A stretch of 64,000 nucleotides of DNA from Parvibaculum sp. (GTDB taxonomy: Bacteria; Pseudomonadota; Alphaproteobacteria; Parvibaculales; Parvibaculaceae), in contig JAEPQD010000002.1 in NCBI GenBank assembly GCA_017642695.1, positions 248,001 to 312,000 of the forward strand. The letters are read 5' to 3'. Position numbers and translations under genes: made by a program. Below the pieces are notes generated by a model, which saw nothing but the letters and a program-made list of their open reading frames with translations, made no database searches and was not told the origin of the DNA. Shown here piece by piece: positions 1 through 9,946 of the stretch. Within the stretch, counting starts at the first letter, position 1. Each line of letters starts with the position of its first letter.

Positions 1-348
1 TTGCAAAACGCGACGCCATGACTCGTGTTGTGCCTCCTTTTTCCACGCATGCAGGAGTTCGACAGTGAATTGAGGATCATCGGAGTCGATAGCCTTGCCG
101 TGGTCGCGGCACATCCAGATGCCGTTGTTGGCGGAACGCCTCGTATCCGGTGACATATTGGCGTCAAAGCGGGGTCCGCCGGGCGCCGCCGCACAGATAT
201 GAGCCGCTGTGCCAACATTGATAACACCCTTCCCGTCCGACGTTGCACCAACGGTCGGTGCGCGGCAGTTCGGATAAGAGCAAAGCCAGCCCGCGGCTTT
301 TGCGATCTGGAGCTTAGTTTTCTCTGTGAAGTCGTCTCGTTTGGCCAC
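1..348 (-). CDS. HNH-like zinc-finger protein, N-terminal part (runs off the left edge)
   Basis: The reverse strand reads 116 codons without a stop to base 1. The GTG start at 348 gives the family-typical N-terminus VAKRDDF; an in-frame ATG at 396 would add 16 residues. A zinc-knuckle pattern follows: CSYPNC near residue 21, then AAHIC, APGGPRFD, NGIWMCRDH and a closing LLHAWK. This Cys/His layout is that of an HNH-like domain found at the N-terminus of many uncharacterised proteins. Nuclease activity cannot be claimed, because the C-terminal part lies outside the window. No strong ribosome binding site is visible; the nearest purine-rich stretch is GGAG about 14 bases upstream. Confidence 0.7.
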   Translation of the reverse strand, partial: MAKRDDFTEKTKLQIAKAAGWLCSYPNCRAPTVGATSDGKGVINVGTAAHICAAAPGGPRFDANMSPDTRRSANNGIWMCRDHGKAIDSDDPQFTVELLHAWKKEAQHESWRRVLQ

Positions 349-628
349 TGGATGATTATTCCGCTCCGACTCGGCTGCCCGTCGTAAATCTAGCATTTTC
401 GTCTCTAACGCCGAATTCTGGGGGTTTACAATATCTTGGCCGCAAAGAGGTTGATCGAGTTTCTGGTCATCGTTGCGTGGCAACGATCACAGTCCGGCTT
501 CGGGCGGAGTAGCGAGCGTTTACCCCCCCCTGTTCCCCTTCCGCCACATGCGTTCCTGCCACATGTCGTTCGTGCAACAGCGGGGATAAGTGGTTTTCCG
601 GGGGCCGCGCGCGGGGACAAAACCCACG

Positions 629-656
629 CTTATCCCCGGTTGGAACCGGGGATAAG
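629..656. repeat. Perfect 28-bp palindrome
   Basis: CTTATCCCCGGTT at 629-641 is followed by GG and then the exact inverse AACCGGGGATAAG at 644-656. As RNA it would form a hairpin of about 11 base pairs with a TTGGAA loop. No T-run follows on either strand, so it is not an obvious terminator; it could be a protein-binding site. Confidence 0.7.
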
Positions 657-682
657 TCTGTATACGGAAGATAATGACAGTT

Positions 683-714
683 TCGTGACGGTCGTGTGAC
701 AGAGAGCTGTCACA
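683..714. repeat. TGTGAC direct and inverted repeat element
   Basis: The 20-mer TCGTGACGGTCGTGTGACAG occupies 683-702 and recurs with two differences at 42791-42810. The second TGTGACAG also forms an inverted repeat with CTGTCACA (695-702 and 707-714, spacer AGAG). It follows the stop of the 724-1131 gene on the minus strand, but there is no T-run, so a simple intrinsic terminator is unlikely. Confidence 0.55.
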
Positions 715-723
715 AAGCCCCTT

Positions 724-1131
724 TTATCCCCGCCTGGCCTCCATCCGCCCGTCGAGCAGCGCCGCGGCGGCGAAGGCCGCCGTCGCGGCGAGCGGAATGA
801 GCACGCCCGCGGGCAGGCCGAACAGGGCGAGTTCGGAACCGCCCTCATAGGTCACGTAACCGCCATAGACGTCTCCCAGCGCATGCGCCAGGACGACGCT
901 GCCCATCACCCAGCCGCCGATGAGGCTCGCCAGGCGGACGGCCCCGCGCACCCAGACAAGCCAGAGACAGAGAGCCGCGAGGCCGGTATTGGTCAGAAGC
1001 TGCCAGACATCGTGGAAGCGCGCATGCGGCGGCCAGTCCGGGTTGAAGACATGTGTGGCGTTCACTTCGAGGACGGGGATCAGCACGGCGAAAACGAGGA
1101 GGCCGGCGGTCGCCAGAATCCGGGCGGTCAT
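724..1131 (-). CDS. Small four-helix membrane protein (probable DUF6640 type)
   Basis: 135 residues with four predicted membrane segments at about 5-22, 45-62, 70-90 and 103-125. A conserved-looking stretch, NATHVFNPDWPPHARFHDVW, follows the first helix and is the main family marker; I recall it from DUF6640 proteins but cannot check this. The start is well supported: GGAGGAAAAGG lies about 8 bases upstream. The gene diverges from a TetR regulator with paired operators in the 83-bp intergenic region, so repression by that regulator is likely. Biochemical role unknown. Confidence 0.7.
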   Translation of the reverse strand: MTARILATAGLLVFAVLIPVLEVNATHVFNPDWPPHARFHDVWQLLTNTGLAALCLWLVWVRGAVRLASLIGGWVMGSVVLAHALGDVYGGYVTYEGGSELALFGLPAGVLIPLAATAAFAAAALLDGRMEARRG

Positions 1132-1169
1132 GGGCGTTTTCCTTTTCCTCCGGCGCGCGGCCGGTTATG

Positions 1170-1208
1170 TTGACACTGTCAATAAAGACTCAATCTTGAC
1201 GGTGTCAA
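1170..1208. promoter_or_regulatory. Two tandem TetR-type operators
   Basis: TTGACACTGTCAA at 1170-1182 is a perfect 13-bp palindrome and TTGACGGTGTCAA at 1196-1208 is the same site with one change. They are 26 bp apart, between the divergent membrane-protein and tetR genes. The second site ends 7 bp before the tetR ATG. Both contain TTGAC(A/G), so they may overlap -35 elements. Binding by the adjacent TetR protein is inferred from position. Confidence 0.7.
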
Positions 1209-1214
1209 TATAAA

Positions 1215-1826
1215 ATGGCGAAACGGGCCGCTCCCTATCATCACGGCGATCTGCGCCGCGCCTTGCTCGCGGCGGCCCTTGCCCTGCTGGACGAGGGGGG
1301 CGTCGATGCGGTCACGATCCGCGCGGTGGCGCGGCGGACCGGCGTCACCCATGCCGCGCCCGCCAATCATTTTCGCGACCGCGAGGCGCTGCTGACGGCG
1401 CTTGCGGCGGAGATTTTCACGAAGCTTTCGGCGCTGATCTCGAAGCGCCTCGAAAAGGCGGGCGGAAGCCGCGACGCCCGCATCCGCGTCTTCGCCGATG
1501 CGGCCATCGATTTCGGGCTCCGGCATCCGCACCGCTTCAGGCTGATCTGGCGGCGCGACAGCCTCGACGGGGCCGACGATGCGCTGAACCGCGCCATGGA
1601 TGGCATCTACGACCGGCTGGTGGCGGAGCTCGCGGCCGGCCGGGGCAGGGCGGCGGTGAGCGCCGATACGCAGGCGATCGGGCTCTGGTCGATGGTGCAT
1701 GGCTATGTCTGCATGAGGCTCGACGGCAATCTCGTGTCGAAGGCCGACGAGGCCACGGGCGAGCCGCGCCGCAAGGCCATCGTCACGGCCTTTCTCGACG
1801 GCATCGGCGGCGGCGCAAAAAAATGA
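1215..1826 (+). CDS. TetR/AcrR-family transcriptional regulator
   Basis: 203 residues. The N-terminus reads AAPYHHGDLRRALLAAAL, followed by a helix-turn-helix (VTIRAVARRTGVTHAAPANHF at about 36-56), typical of TetR proteins. The C-terminal ligand domain contains PHRFRLIW and WSMVHGY, as in the TetR_C_33/WHG type. The ATG at 1215 has no Shine-Dalgarno sequence and lies just after the second operator, so translation may be leaderless or weak. It probably represses itself and the divergent membrane-protein gene. The ligand is unknown. Confidence 0.88.
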   Translation: MAKRAAPYHHGDLRRALLAAALALLDEGGVDAVTIRAVARRTGVTHAAPANHFRDREALLTALAAEIFTKLSALISKRLEKAGGSRDARIRVFADAAIDFGLRHPHRFRLIWRRDSLDGADDALNRAMDGIYDRLVAELAAGRGRAAVSADTQAIGLWSMVHGYVCMRLDGNLVSKADEATGEPRRKAIVTAFLDGIGGGAKK

Positions 1827-1850
1827 CGGCGCGGGATCGCTCCCGCGCCG
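1817..1850 (-). terminator. Intrinsic terminator for the sigma-54 regulator gene
   Basis: The hairpin arms CGGCGCGGGA (1827-1836) and TCCCGCGCCG (1841-1850) enclose TCGC. Read on the minus strand they are followed by TCATTTTTTT. The T-run is the A-run at the end of the TetR gene, so this terminator overlaps that gene's last codons; the hairpin alone could also mark the plus-strand transcript end. Confidence 0.75.
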
Positions 1851-1908
1851 CCTGATTCCCCTCGTAACGGTCCCTTGCGGGATCGTTCAGCGCCCCTCGA
1901 AAAGGCCG

Positions 1909-3468
<1,560 letters not shown>

Positions 3469-3843
3469 TCTGTCCTCGGTATCATGGCGGGGATAACTAT
3501 GGCGAACCACTGCCTCCAGTCCGCCCTTTGCCCCATATTGGGCCGCATTGGTAAAGGGCCCCTTAATCCGCAGGCCAATAATCGCCAGTTTGTGACACAA
3601 CCTGGGACAAACCCCTTTGTGACCCCATAACAGTCAATTTGCCGCTAAAACGCACCGATTCCGTCGGGCAACAGTGTTGCCGACATGTGACGCATGCCGC
3701 AGAACTTACTGGCTTCCTCGGATACGGGTTGATGGTTTCCGCAGTTCCATGCGATGAAATTGGACTTATGAGGGCTTACCGGTGGGGTCCGGGCCACCCG
3801 TCGTGTTGTCGGGGGGCAGAGCGAAATAACGACGGAGATTGGG
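3469..3843. other. Divergent intergenic region, no gene seen
   Basis: 375 bp between the sigma-54 regulator and the OmpA-like lipoprotein gene. It holds GGCGGGGATAAC at 3487-3498, TTTGTGACA at about 3591, TTTGTGACC at about 3617, and a short hairpin around GGCAACAGTGTTGCC (about 3667-3681). The same GGGGATAA and TTTGTGAC words recur in the other gene-free stretches at 349-723 and 42634-42830. Promoters for both flanking genes should be here, but I cannot place them reliably. Confidence 0.5.
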
Positions 3844-4680
3844 ATGAAAATGATATCCCGGCTTATAGCGTTGGGTTCTTTCCTTGTGCTGGCTGGTTGC
3901 GGCACCTGGACCGCTGAATCGTACCTGCATGAAGATATTCAGGGCGATTCTTTCAACGCATGCCTGGCTCGCGAATATCAGGACAGGGCGACTTCGGAAG
4001 CCTATGTCGACTGCAACTGGGTCGACACGGCCATGATCGTCGAGAAGGGTCGCGCCGCTGCGGCTGGCGAGACGGTCCTTCCTTACGACCCCGCCACGAA
4101 GGGGGTTCTTCCGAGCGATCTGCCTGAGCTGCAGGACGCCCGGTCCAAGCTGATGGCCGCGCTCGACAATGGCGGTCGCGAAGAACGCGGCTGCGCTTGC
4201 GCGAAAGCACAGCGCTACTATGACGGTTGGGTCGAACAGGCGAGCGACAACAAGCTCGGCGTGAACGGCTCCTATTTCGGTGGTGAAGGCGGGCCGGTTC
4301 AGCCGGATCGCGTTGAAGCCGAAAAGGCCGCTTTCTACGAAGCCCTTACCGCTTGCGCGCTGCAGGCCTCGGGTCCGTGGACCATCTACTTCGGCTTTGA
4401 CAAGTACAACCTGACGCCGGAAGCGCAGTCGGTGATCGATCAGATCGTCGCTGAAACGACCGGTCCGCTCTCGGTTGTCGGTCATACCGATACGTCGGGC
4501 AGCAATGCCTACAACCAGGCTCTCGGCCAGCGCCGTGCCGACTCCGTGTCCAATGCGCTCACCGCGCAGGGCAAGGAACTCTGCAGCGCCGCGTCGAAGG
4601 GTGAAACGGACCTCGCGGTCCAGACCGGCGATGGCGTGCGTGAGCCGCTGAACCGCCGTGCGGTTGTCTCGGGCTGCTAA
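3844..4680 (+). CDS. OmpA-domain outer-membrane lipoprotein
   Basis: 278 residues. A lipoprotein signal ends in the lipobox LAGC (Cys19), so the protein should be lipidated and carried to the outer membrane. The C-terminal ~100 residues are an OmpA-like peptidoglycan-binding domain (IYFGFDKYNLTP, VVGHTDTSGS, LGQRRADSV, NRRAVV). The middle contains several Cys residues (CACAKAQRYYDG), unusual for this fold and possibly disulfide-bonded. It is monocistronic: a strong terminator follows. Likely an envelope-tethering protein. Confidence 0.85.
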   Translation: MKMISRLIALGSFLVLAGCGTWTAESYLHEDIQGDSFNACLAREYQDRATSEAYVDCNWVDTAMIVEKGRAAAAGETVLPYDPATKGVLPSDLPELQDARSKLMAALDNGGREERGCACAKAQRYYDGWVEQASDNKLGVNGSYFGGEGGPVQPDRVEAEKAAFYEALTACALQASGPWTIYFGFDKYNLTPEAQSVIDQIVAETTGPLSVVGHTDTSGSNAYNQALGQRRADSVSNALTAQGKELCSAASKGETDLAVQTGDGVREPLNRRAVVSGC

Positions 4681-4701
4681 AGCTCCGACGCTGAAAGATC
4701 A

Positions 4702-4736
4702 GGGCCCCTGCCGTGAGGCAGGGGCCCTTTTCTTTT
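4702..4736 (+). terminator. Strong intrinsic terminator
   Basis: An 11-bp perfect stem, GGGCCCCTGCC (4702-4712) and GGCAGGGGCCC (4717-4727), encloses GTGA and is followed by TTTTCTTTT. It ends the OmpA-lipoprotein transcript. Confidence 0.9.
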
Positions 4737-4823
4737 GTCCGGTCGTTTTCAAGGGCTGCCGTTGAATGACGGGATGCGCCGGGCGATATAGGTGGGAAGC
4801 CGCGTTCCCCAAGGAGTATCCCG

Positions 4824-6671
4824 ATGCCGCGTTTCAACATCTCGTCTGCAGCCGATTCTTCCGGCGCGGCCTACCCGCAGGACGATGCCGTCTCGTTTGA
4901 CGACCTGCCGGTGTGGAATCTTTCGGATCTCTACAAGTCGCCCGACGCGGCCGAGGTGAAGGCGGATATTGCAACGGCGACGGATGCTGCTGCCGTCTTC
5001 AACAAGCGCTACAAAGGGCGAATTGCGGTTCTCGCGGCGTCCCCCGAAGGCGGCACCGAGCTTGCGGGCGCCATTCGCGCCTTCGAGGAGATCGAGGATC
5101 GTCTCGGCCGTCTCATCTCCTATGCCGGCCTTCTCTATGCGCAGGACAACATGAATCCAGCGCATGCCAAGTTCTATGGCGACATGCAGGAGAGGATCAC
5201 GACGATCTCGACCGATCTCCTGTTCTTCACACTGGAACTCAACCGGGTTGAAGATGCCACGCTGTCGAAGGCACTCGAGAATCCCGAACTCGCGCATTAC
5301 GCGCCCTGGCTCCGCGATCTGCGGGCGATGCGGCCCTATCAGCTTTCGGATGAACTCGAGACACTGCTGCACGAGAAGAGTGTTACCGGGCATGCCGCGT
5401 GGAACCGTCTCTTCGATGAGACGATGGCGCGCCTTACCTTCGACGTCGGCGGCAAGCCACTCGCGCTCGAAGCCGCGCTGCACCGGCTTTCGGAAAAGGA
5501 TCCCGCGAAGCGCGAGAAAGCCGCGCATGCGCTTGCGAAAACTTTCAAGGCGAACGTTCCACTCTTCACGCTCATCACCAACACGCTTGCGAAAGACAAG
5601 GAGATCGAAGACAGGCTGCGCGGCTTCGAGGACGTCGCGCAATCACGCCACATAGCGAATCGCGTGGAACCGGAAGTTGTCGCGGCGCTTGTTGAGGCTG
5701 TGCAGCGCTCCTACCCGGAACTCTCGCACCGTTATTATGCGATGAAGGCGAAGTGGCTCGGTCTTGACCAACTTGAATACTGGGATCGCAACGCCCCGCT
5801 GCCGCAATCCGACGACAACGTGATTCCGTGGTCGGAGGCGCGTGAGACAGTGCTCGATGCCTATCGCGGTTTCACGCCCGATATGGCCGAGATTGCTGGG
5901 CGCTTTTTCGACAGAGGATGGATCGATGCGCCGATGCGCCCGGGCAAGGCAACCGGCGCTTTTGCGCATCCCACGGTGCCGAGTGCGCATCCCTATGTGC
6001 TCGTCAACTATCAGGGCAGGACACGCGACGTGATGACGCTCGCGCATGAGCTTGGCCATGGCGTCCATCAGGTGCTTGCAGCGAAACAGGGCCCGTTGAT
6101 GGCCGACACGCCGCTCACGCTTGCCGAAGCGGCGAGCGTCTTCGGCGAGATGCTCACCTTCCGGAAGCTCCTTGCGAATGCGCCCGACAAGGAGCGCCGC
6201 AAGGCGATGCTCGCCTCCAAGGTCGAGGACATGCTGAATACCGTCGTCCGGCAGACGGCTTTCTACACGTTCGAGCGCCGGGTTCACCTCGCGCGGCGCG
6301 AGGGCGAGCTCACATCGGAGGATATCGGCCGCATCTGGCTCGACGTGCAGGGCGAGAGTCTTGGCCCGGCCATTCGTCTCGGTGAAGGCTACGAAACCTA
6401 CTGGTGCTACATCTCGCACTTCATCCATGCGCCCTTCTATGTCTACGCCTATGCCTTCGGCGACTGCCTCGTGAACTCGCTCTATGCGGTTTACGAGAAC
6501 GCGCAGGAGGGTTTCGCGGAGCGCTATTTCGAGATGCTGTCCGCGGGGGGCACGCTTCGCCACAAGGAACTGCTCGCGCCATTCGGGCTCGACGCAAGTG
6601 AGCCGGCATTCTGGGACAAGGGCCTTTCAATGATTCGAGGCTTCATCGACGAACTCGAGGCAATGGAATGA
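4824..6671 (+). CDS. pepF: M3-family oligoendopeptidase F
   Basis: 615 residues, the usual length for PepF, a cytosolic zinc endopeptidase that cleaves short peptides. The zinc motif HELGH is at 408-412, with the third ligand probably Glu435 in the downstream LAEAAS helix. The N-terminal half is the helical oligopeptidase lobe. No signal peptide is seen. AAGGAG precedes the ATG by about 6 bases. The stop overlaps the start of the UbiB-like gene by four bases (ATGA), so the two are translationally coupled. Confidence 0.93.
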   Translation: MPRFNISSAADSSGAAYPQDDAVSFDDLPVWNLSDLYKSPDAAEVKADIATATDAAAVFNKRYKGRIAVLAASPEGGTELAGAIRAFEEIEDRLGRLISYAGLLYAQDNMNPAHAKFYGDMQERITTISTDLLFFTLELNRVEDATLSKALENPELAHYAPWLRDLRAMRPYQLSDELETLLHEKSVTGHAAWNRLFDETMARLTFDVGGKPLALEAALHRLSEKDPAKREKAAHALAKTFKANVPLFTLITNTLAKDKEIEDRLRGFEDVAQSRHIANRVEPEVVAALVEAVQRSYPELSHRYYAMKAKWLGLDQLEYWDRNAPLPQSDDNVIPWSEARETVLDAYRGFTPDMAEIAGRFFDRGWIDAPMRPGKATGAFAHPTVPSAHPYVLVNYQGRTRDVMTLAHELGHGVHQVLAAKQGPLMADTPLTLAEAASVFGEMLTFRKLLANAPDKERRKAMLASKVEDMLNTVVRQTAFYTFERRVHLARREGELTSEDIGRIWLDVQGESLGPAIRLGEGYETYWCYISHFIHAPFYVYAYAFGDCLVNSLYAVYENAQEGFAERYFEMLSAGGTLRHKELLAPFGLDASEPAFWDKGLSMIRGFIDELEAME

Positions 6672-8056
6672 GCGACGACGACCGGCCGCCACGTTCCGTA
6701 AAGAGCCCGCGTGACCGCGAGGCGAACAGGTTCGGTCGCCGCGTGCAGCGCTATGCGCAGGTGGGTGCTGGTGTTGGGGGTATCGCGGCACGGGCGGCGG
6801 GTGCGCGTCTCTTCGGCCTCGATCAGGTAGATGGCCGCACGGCGAGGGAACTGAAAGCGGCGCTTGGCGGCCTCAAGGGACCGATCATGAAGGTCGCGCA
6901 GATGATTGCGACCGTACCGGAAATGGTGCCGGCGGAATTTGCGTCCGAGCTTTCCGAGCTTCAATCCGCGGCGCCGCCGATGGGTTGGCCCTTCGTGAAG
7001 CGGCGAATGCGCGCCGAGCTCGGACCGAACTGGGAAAAGCGCTTCGGGAGTTTCGAGCGGGATGCTGCTGCCGCCGCCTCGCTCGGACAGGTGCATCGCG
7101 CGACATCTCTCCAGGACGAGGCGCTGGCCGTGAAGCTGCAATACCCGGACATGCAGTCCGCAGTCGATGCAGACCTGAAGCAGCTGTCACTCATCTTTTC
7201 CATTCACCGCCGCATGGACCGTGCCATCGATACAAGCGAGATTCACGCGGAGATCGGCGAGCGCTTGCGCGAGGAACTCGACTATCTGCGCGAGGCGGCG
7301 CATATGCGCCTTTATGCAAACATCTTTTCGGACGATTCGCGTATCGCCGTGCCCCGTGTTTTCGAGGAGCTCACCACGAAACGCCTTCTCACCATGAGCT
7401 GGCTCGCGGGTGAACCGATCCTCTCCTTCCGCGAGCATCCGCTCGAAGAACGGAACAGCATTGCAGAGACAATGTTTGCTGCCTGGTGGATGCCGTTCTC
7501 GCGCTACGGTGTCATTCACGGCGATCCGCATCTCGGTAATTACTCGGTGCGGAGCGATCTCGGCATCAACTTGCTCGACTACGGCTGTATCCGCATCTTT
7601 CCCCCGTCCTTCGTTGCGGGCGTTGTTGAGCTCTACCGAGCGCTTGAGACAGACGACCGCGATCGAGCGGCGGCGGCTTACGAAAACTGGGGCTTCCGCA
7701 ATCTTTCCGCCGAACTTATCGATACGCTGAATGTCTGGGCGCGCTTCATCTACGCGCCGATGCTCGACGACCGGGTGCGCTCCGTAGCGGATGGCATCAA
7801 GCCTGGCGAGTACGGCCGCAAGGAAGCTTTCGGCGTTCACAAGCGCTTGCGTGAGCTCGGGCCGGTCACCCCGCCGCGCGAGTTCGTCTTCATGGATCGT
7901 GCGGCGATCGGGCTCGGATCGGTTTTCCTGCATCTCGGCGCGGAGCTCAATTTCCACCGGCTCTTCAACGAGACCATCGAAGCCTTCGATGCCGGGAAAC
8001 TCGACAAGCGGCAGAGCGCCGCGCTAAAGAAGGCGGAAGTTCCGCTCGCTGCCTGA
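6668..8056 (+). CDS. ABC1/UbiB (AarF)-family kinase-like protein
   Basis: 462 residues. It has the atypical-kinase core: an N-terminal extension with KVAQ (about 75-78) in place of the canonical KxGQ, the nucleotide-binding lysine region LAVKLQYP, a catalytic-loop-like HGDPHLGN near 284 and a metal-binding LLDYG near 303. UbiB relatives support ubiquinone synthesis, but this paralogue type is not tied to a known step and lacks the C-terminal membrane helices of true UbiB. It is coupled to pepF and followed by a thioesterase and a hydrolase, which suggests a lipid or acyl-group context. Confidence 0.85.
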   Translation: MSDDDRPPRSVKSPRDREANRFGRRVQRYAQVGAGVGGIAARAAGARLFGLDQVDGRTARELKAALGGLKGPIMKVAQMIATVPEMVPAEFASELSELQSAAPPMGWPFVKRRMRAELGPNWEKRFGSFERDAAAAASLGQVHRATSLQDEALAVKLQYPDMQSAVDADLKQLSLIFSIHRRMDRAIDTSEIHAEIGERLREELDYLREAAHMRLYANIFSDDSRIAVPRVFEELTTKRLLTMSWLAGEPILSFREHPLEERNSIAETMFAAWWMPFSRYGVIHGDPHLGNYSVRSDLGINLLDYGCIRIFPPSFVAGVVELYRALETDDRDRAAAAYENWGFRNLSAELIDTLNVWARFIYAPMLDDRVRSVADGIKPGEYGRKEAFGVHKRLRELGPVTPPREFVFMDRAAIGLGSVFLHLGAELNFHRLFNETIEAFDAGKLDKRQSAALKKAEVPLAA

Positions 8057-8095
8057 GCGGTTTCTCCTTTCTTCACGTTTCCCCGAGGCCCGGTC

Positions 8096-8539
8096 ATGAC
8101 CGACGATCTTCTCGAAGAAAACACGATTGTCCTGCCGGAAGGCTACCAGACGCTGAACTGGTTTCACGGCTTCGGGCGTCAGATCGGGCCGCTTTACGAG
8201 CGCATCGAGGATGACGGTCATTACACACGTGCCTTCTACGTGCAGGAACATCACACCAATGGCATGGGCAATTGCCATGGCGGCATGCTGATGGCGTTCG
8301 CCGACATGGCCTTCGGTCACGCGATCACCATGTCCGTTCATCGCTACTGGGTGACGGTGCGCCTTCTGACGGACTTCCTTTCCGGCGCGAAGATCGGAGA
8401 GTGGATCGAAGGCACGGGCGAGGTCGTCGGCGCGGAAGACGATTTCTTCACGGTGAAGGGCCGCATCTGGTGCGGCGAGCGGACCATCATGTCGGGTACG
8501 GGCGTCTTCAAGGCGCTCGGTCAGAGGCCCGCCAAATGA
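8096..8539 (+). CDS. PaaI-like hotdog-fold thioesterase
   Basis: 147 residues with the hotdog signature [12 protein letters not shown] (HGG near 61-63), as in PaaI/YdiI acyl-CoA thioesterases. The C-terminal strand [22 protein letters not shown] fits the fold. It overlaps the next gene by four bases (ATGA), so it is co-translated with the alpha/beta hydrolase. The substrate is probably an acyl- or aryl-CoA; the sequence does not specify which. Confidence 0.85.
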   Translation: MTDDLLEENTIVLPEGYQTLNWFHGFGRQIGPLYERIEDDGHYTRAFYVQEHHTNGMGNCHGGMLMAFADMAFGHAITMSVHRYWVTVRLLTDFLSGAKIGEWIEGTGEVVGAEDDFFTVKGRIWCGERTIMSGTGVFKALGQRPAK

Positions 8540-9519
8540 GCGACTTCGTACTCGCGCCGGGCGACGAGGAAGGGCCGGCGATCAGCCAGCCGCCGGGCTG
8601 GTTCGCACGCGCCGTCGCCGTCGAGCCGGAAAGCCGTTTCGTCGAGGTGGAGGGCACGAAGGTTCACTATCTGCGCTGGGGAGATCCGTCGAAACCGGGG
8701 CTTCTTCTCGTTCATGGCAATGGCGCGCATGCGCGCTGGTGGTCCTTCGTTGCGCCGTTTCTCGCGCGTGAGTATTCCGTTGCCGCCATAGACGTCACCG
8801 GCATGGGCGATTCGGGCTGGCGCGAGCGCTACACCATCGAAACCTTCGCAGAAGAACAGATCGCGGTCTGCGAGGATGCGGGGTTCTTCGATTGCGAGGA
8901 GCCGCCCATCATCGTCGGACACTCCTTCGGCGGTTTCATCACCATCCTGACCGGTGCGCTCTATGGAGAGCGGCTTGCAGGTACAGTCATCGTCGACAGT
9001 CCGGTCAATCCGCCGGACAGGCCGGGCGGACCGCCGGACCGCGAGTTCCGTCCACACCGAATCTATCCGACGCTCGAAGCGGCGATGGGGCGCTTCCGCC
9101 TCGCCCCGCCGCAGCCCTGCGAGAATCGCTACATCGTCGACCACATCGCGCGCCATTCGCTGAAGCAGGTGGTGAACCCGGAAGGCGGCGAGGGCTGGAC
9201 CTGGAAGTTCGATCCTGCGATCTGGCAGAGGTTCAATATCGGCGACATGGGCGCCCGGCTCGCTGCCACGCGCTGCCGCATCGCGATCATGCGGGGCGAG
9301 TTCTCGGTGTTGCTGCCCGCCGAGATCGGTGAATACATGTTCAACCTGCTGGGGCGGTCGGCTCCCGTCATCGAAATCCCGCAGGCCCGCCATCACGTCA
9401 TGCTCGACCAGCCGCTCGCCTTCGTCGCGGCGCTCCGTGCGCTGCTCGCCGACTGGGATCATTCCGCGCCGTCGCGGAAGATTGCTGACGGGCCTATTCC
9501 GTCGCCCTTCGAGACGTGA
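8536..9519 (+). CDS. Alpha/beta-fold hydrolase
   Basis: 327 residues. The oxyanion-hole region is [11 protein letters not shown], the nucleophile elbow is GHSFGG with Ser130, and the catalytic His is probably in [10 protein letters not shown] near the C-terminus. No signal peptide, so a cytosolic esterase, lipase or epoxide-hydrolase-like enzyme. I start at 8536, overlapping the thioesterase stop; the frame is open further upstream only because it runs antiparallel to that gene's codon bias. It ends the pepF-led gene set. Confidence 0.88.
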   Translation: MSDFVLAPGDEEGPAISQPPGWFARAVAVEPESRFVEVEGTKVHYLRWGDPSKPGLLLVHGNGAHARWWSFVAPFLAREYSVAAIDVTGMGDSGWRERYTIETFAEEQIAVCEDAGFFDCEEPPIIVGHSFGGFITILTGALYGERLAGTVIVDSPVNPPDRPGGPPDREFRPHRIYPTLEAAMGRFRLAPPQPCENRYIVDHIARHSLKQVVNPEGGEGWTWKFDPAIWQRFNIGDMGARLAATRCRIAIMRGEFSVLLPAEIGEYMFNLLGRSAPVIEIPQARHHVMLDQPLAFVAALRALLADWDHSAPSRKIADGPIPSPFET

Positions 9520-9592
9520 GCGCTTCACGAGCTGTTGAACGGAATTGCACAGTCGCCGTAGGGATTTAGCGCAAGAGAGCGGCCCGCGACGC

Positions 9593-9620
9593 TTGCCGCG
9601 GGCGGTTCGTTTGCTATAGT
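9593..9620 (+). promoter_or_regulatory. Probable sigma-70 promoter of the oxidase subunit IV / pnt operon
   Basis: TTGCCG at 9593-9598 and TATAGT at 9615-9620 are separated by 16 bp, about 50 bp before the subunit IV start. A small GCTCG/CGAGC hairpin follows in the leader. Confidence 0.5.
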
Positions 9621-9671
9621 CCGGCTCGCTCGAAACGAGCGAAAAGAGCGGCATCAAGCGGGCGAGGTAAC

Positions 9672-9815
9672 ATGGCTGGATTCCAGGAAAACTGGGGCAA
9701 GGAGATGGACTCCAAGGAGCATCTCGGCACCTATGACGGTTTCATCACGGCAACCAAATGGGGCACGGGGCTCGTCGTCCTGACCCTGGTTCTGATGGCG
9801 GTCTTCCTCCTCTGA
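9672..9815 (+). CDS. aa3-type cytochrome c oxidase subunit IV (47 aa)
   Basis: A 47-residue protein: a short polar N-terminus with ENWGKEMDSKEHLGTYDGF, then one membrane helix (about 29-47). This is the pattern of the tiny subunit IV of bacterial aa3 oxidases, which sits beside subunit I in the membrane. GCGAGG precedes the ATG. In many alphaproteobacteria this gene lies directly upstream of pntA, as here. The rest of the oxidase is not in the window. Confidence 0.85.
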   Translation: MAGFQENWGKEMDSKEHLGTYDGFITATKWGTGLVVLTLVLMAVFLL

Positions 9816-9879
9816 GACGGTACCGGTAGCGCTGTTGGTCTGGTTTCGGCTTGAAATCAGGCCCCAACGCTTCATATTC

Positions 9880-9900
9880 GAATAATTCTCATTCTCATTC
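9880..9900. promoter_or_regulatory. Fur-box-like element upstream of pntAA
   Basis: AATTCTCATTCTCATTC and flanking bases (9880-9900) read on the minus strand as repeated GAATGA hexamers followed by GAATTATTC, the layout of a Fur site. It lies 46-66 bp before the pntAA start and after the subunit IV stop. A similar element precedes the TonB receptor at 14.26 kb. Iron control of transhydrogenase is inference only. Confidence 0.4.
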
Positions 9901-9946
9901 GATGGCCGCGGACTTCGCGGGCGGCCCGGAGAACAGGCGACGCTCC

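Larger units (their letters stand above)
349..723. other. Intergenic region with palindromes, no gene seen
   Basis: I see no convincing coding sequence: the short open frames here have no ribosome binding site and no recognisable product. The region holds GGGGATAAG at 582-590 and 648-656, its inverse at 629-637, and two larger inverted repeats listed separately. It lies downstream of the 724-1131 gene and upstream of the HNH-like gene, so a promoter for the latter should be here, but none can be assigned with confidence. Confidence 0.5.

Noticed and set aside
629-656. DnaA boxes or an origin
   Set aside because: TTATCCCCG resembles TTATCCACA only in its first half; there is no AT-rich segment and no origin-linked gene nearby.
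695-714. CRP/FNR-type site
   Set aside because: TGTGA and TCACA are present, but the spacer is 10 bases, not 6.
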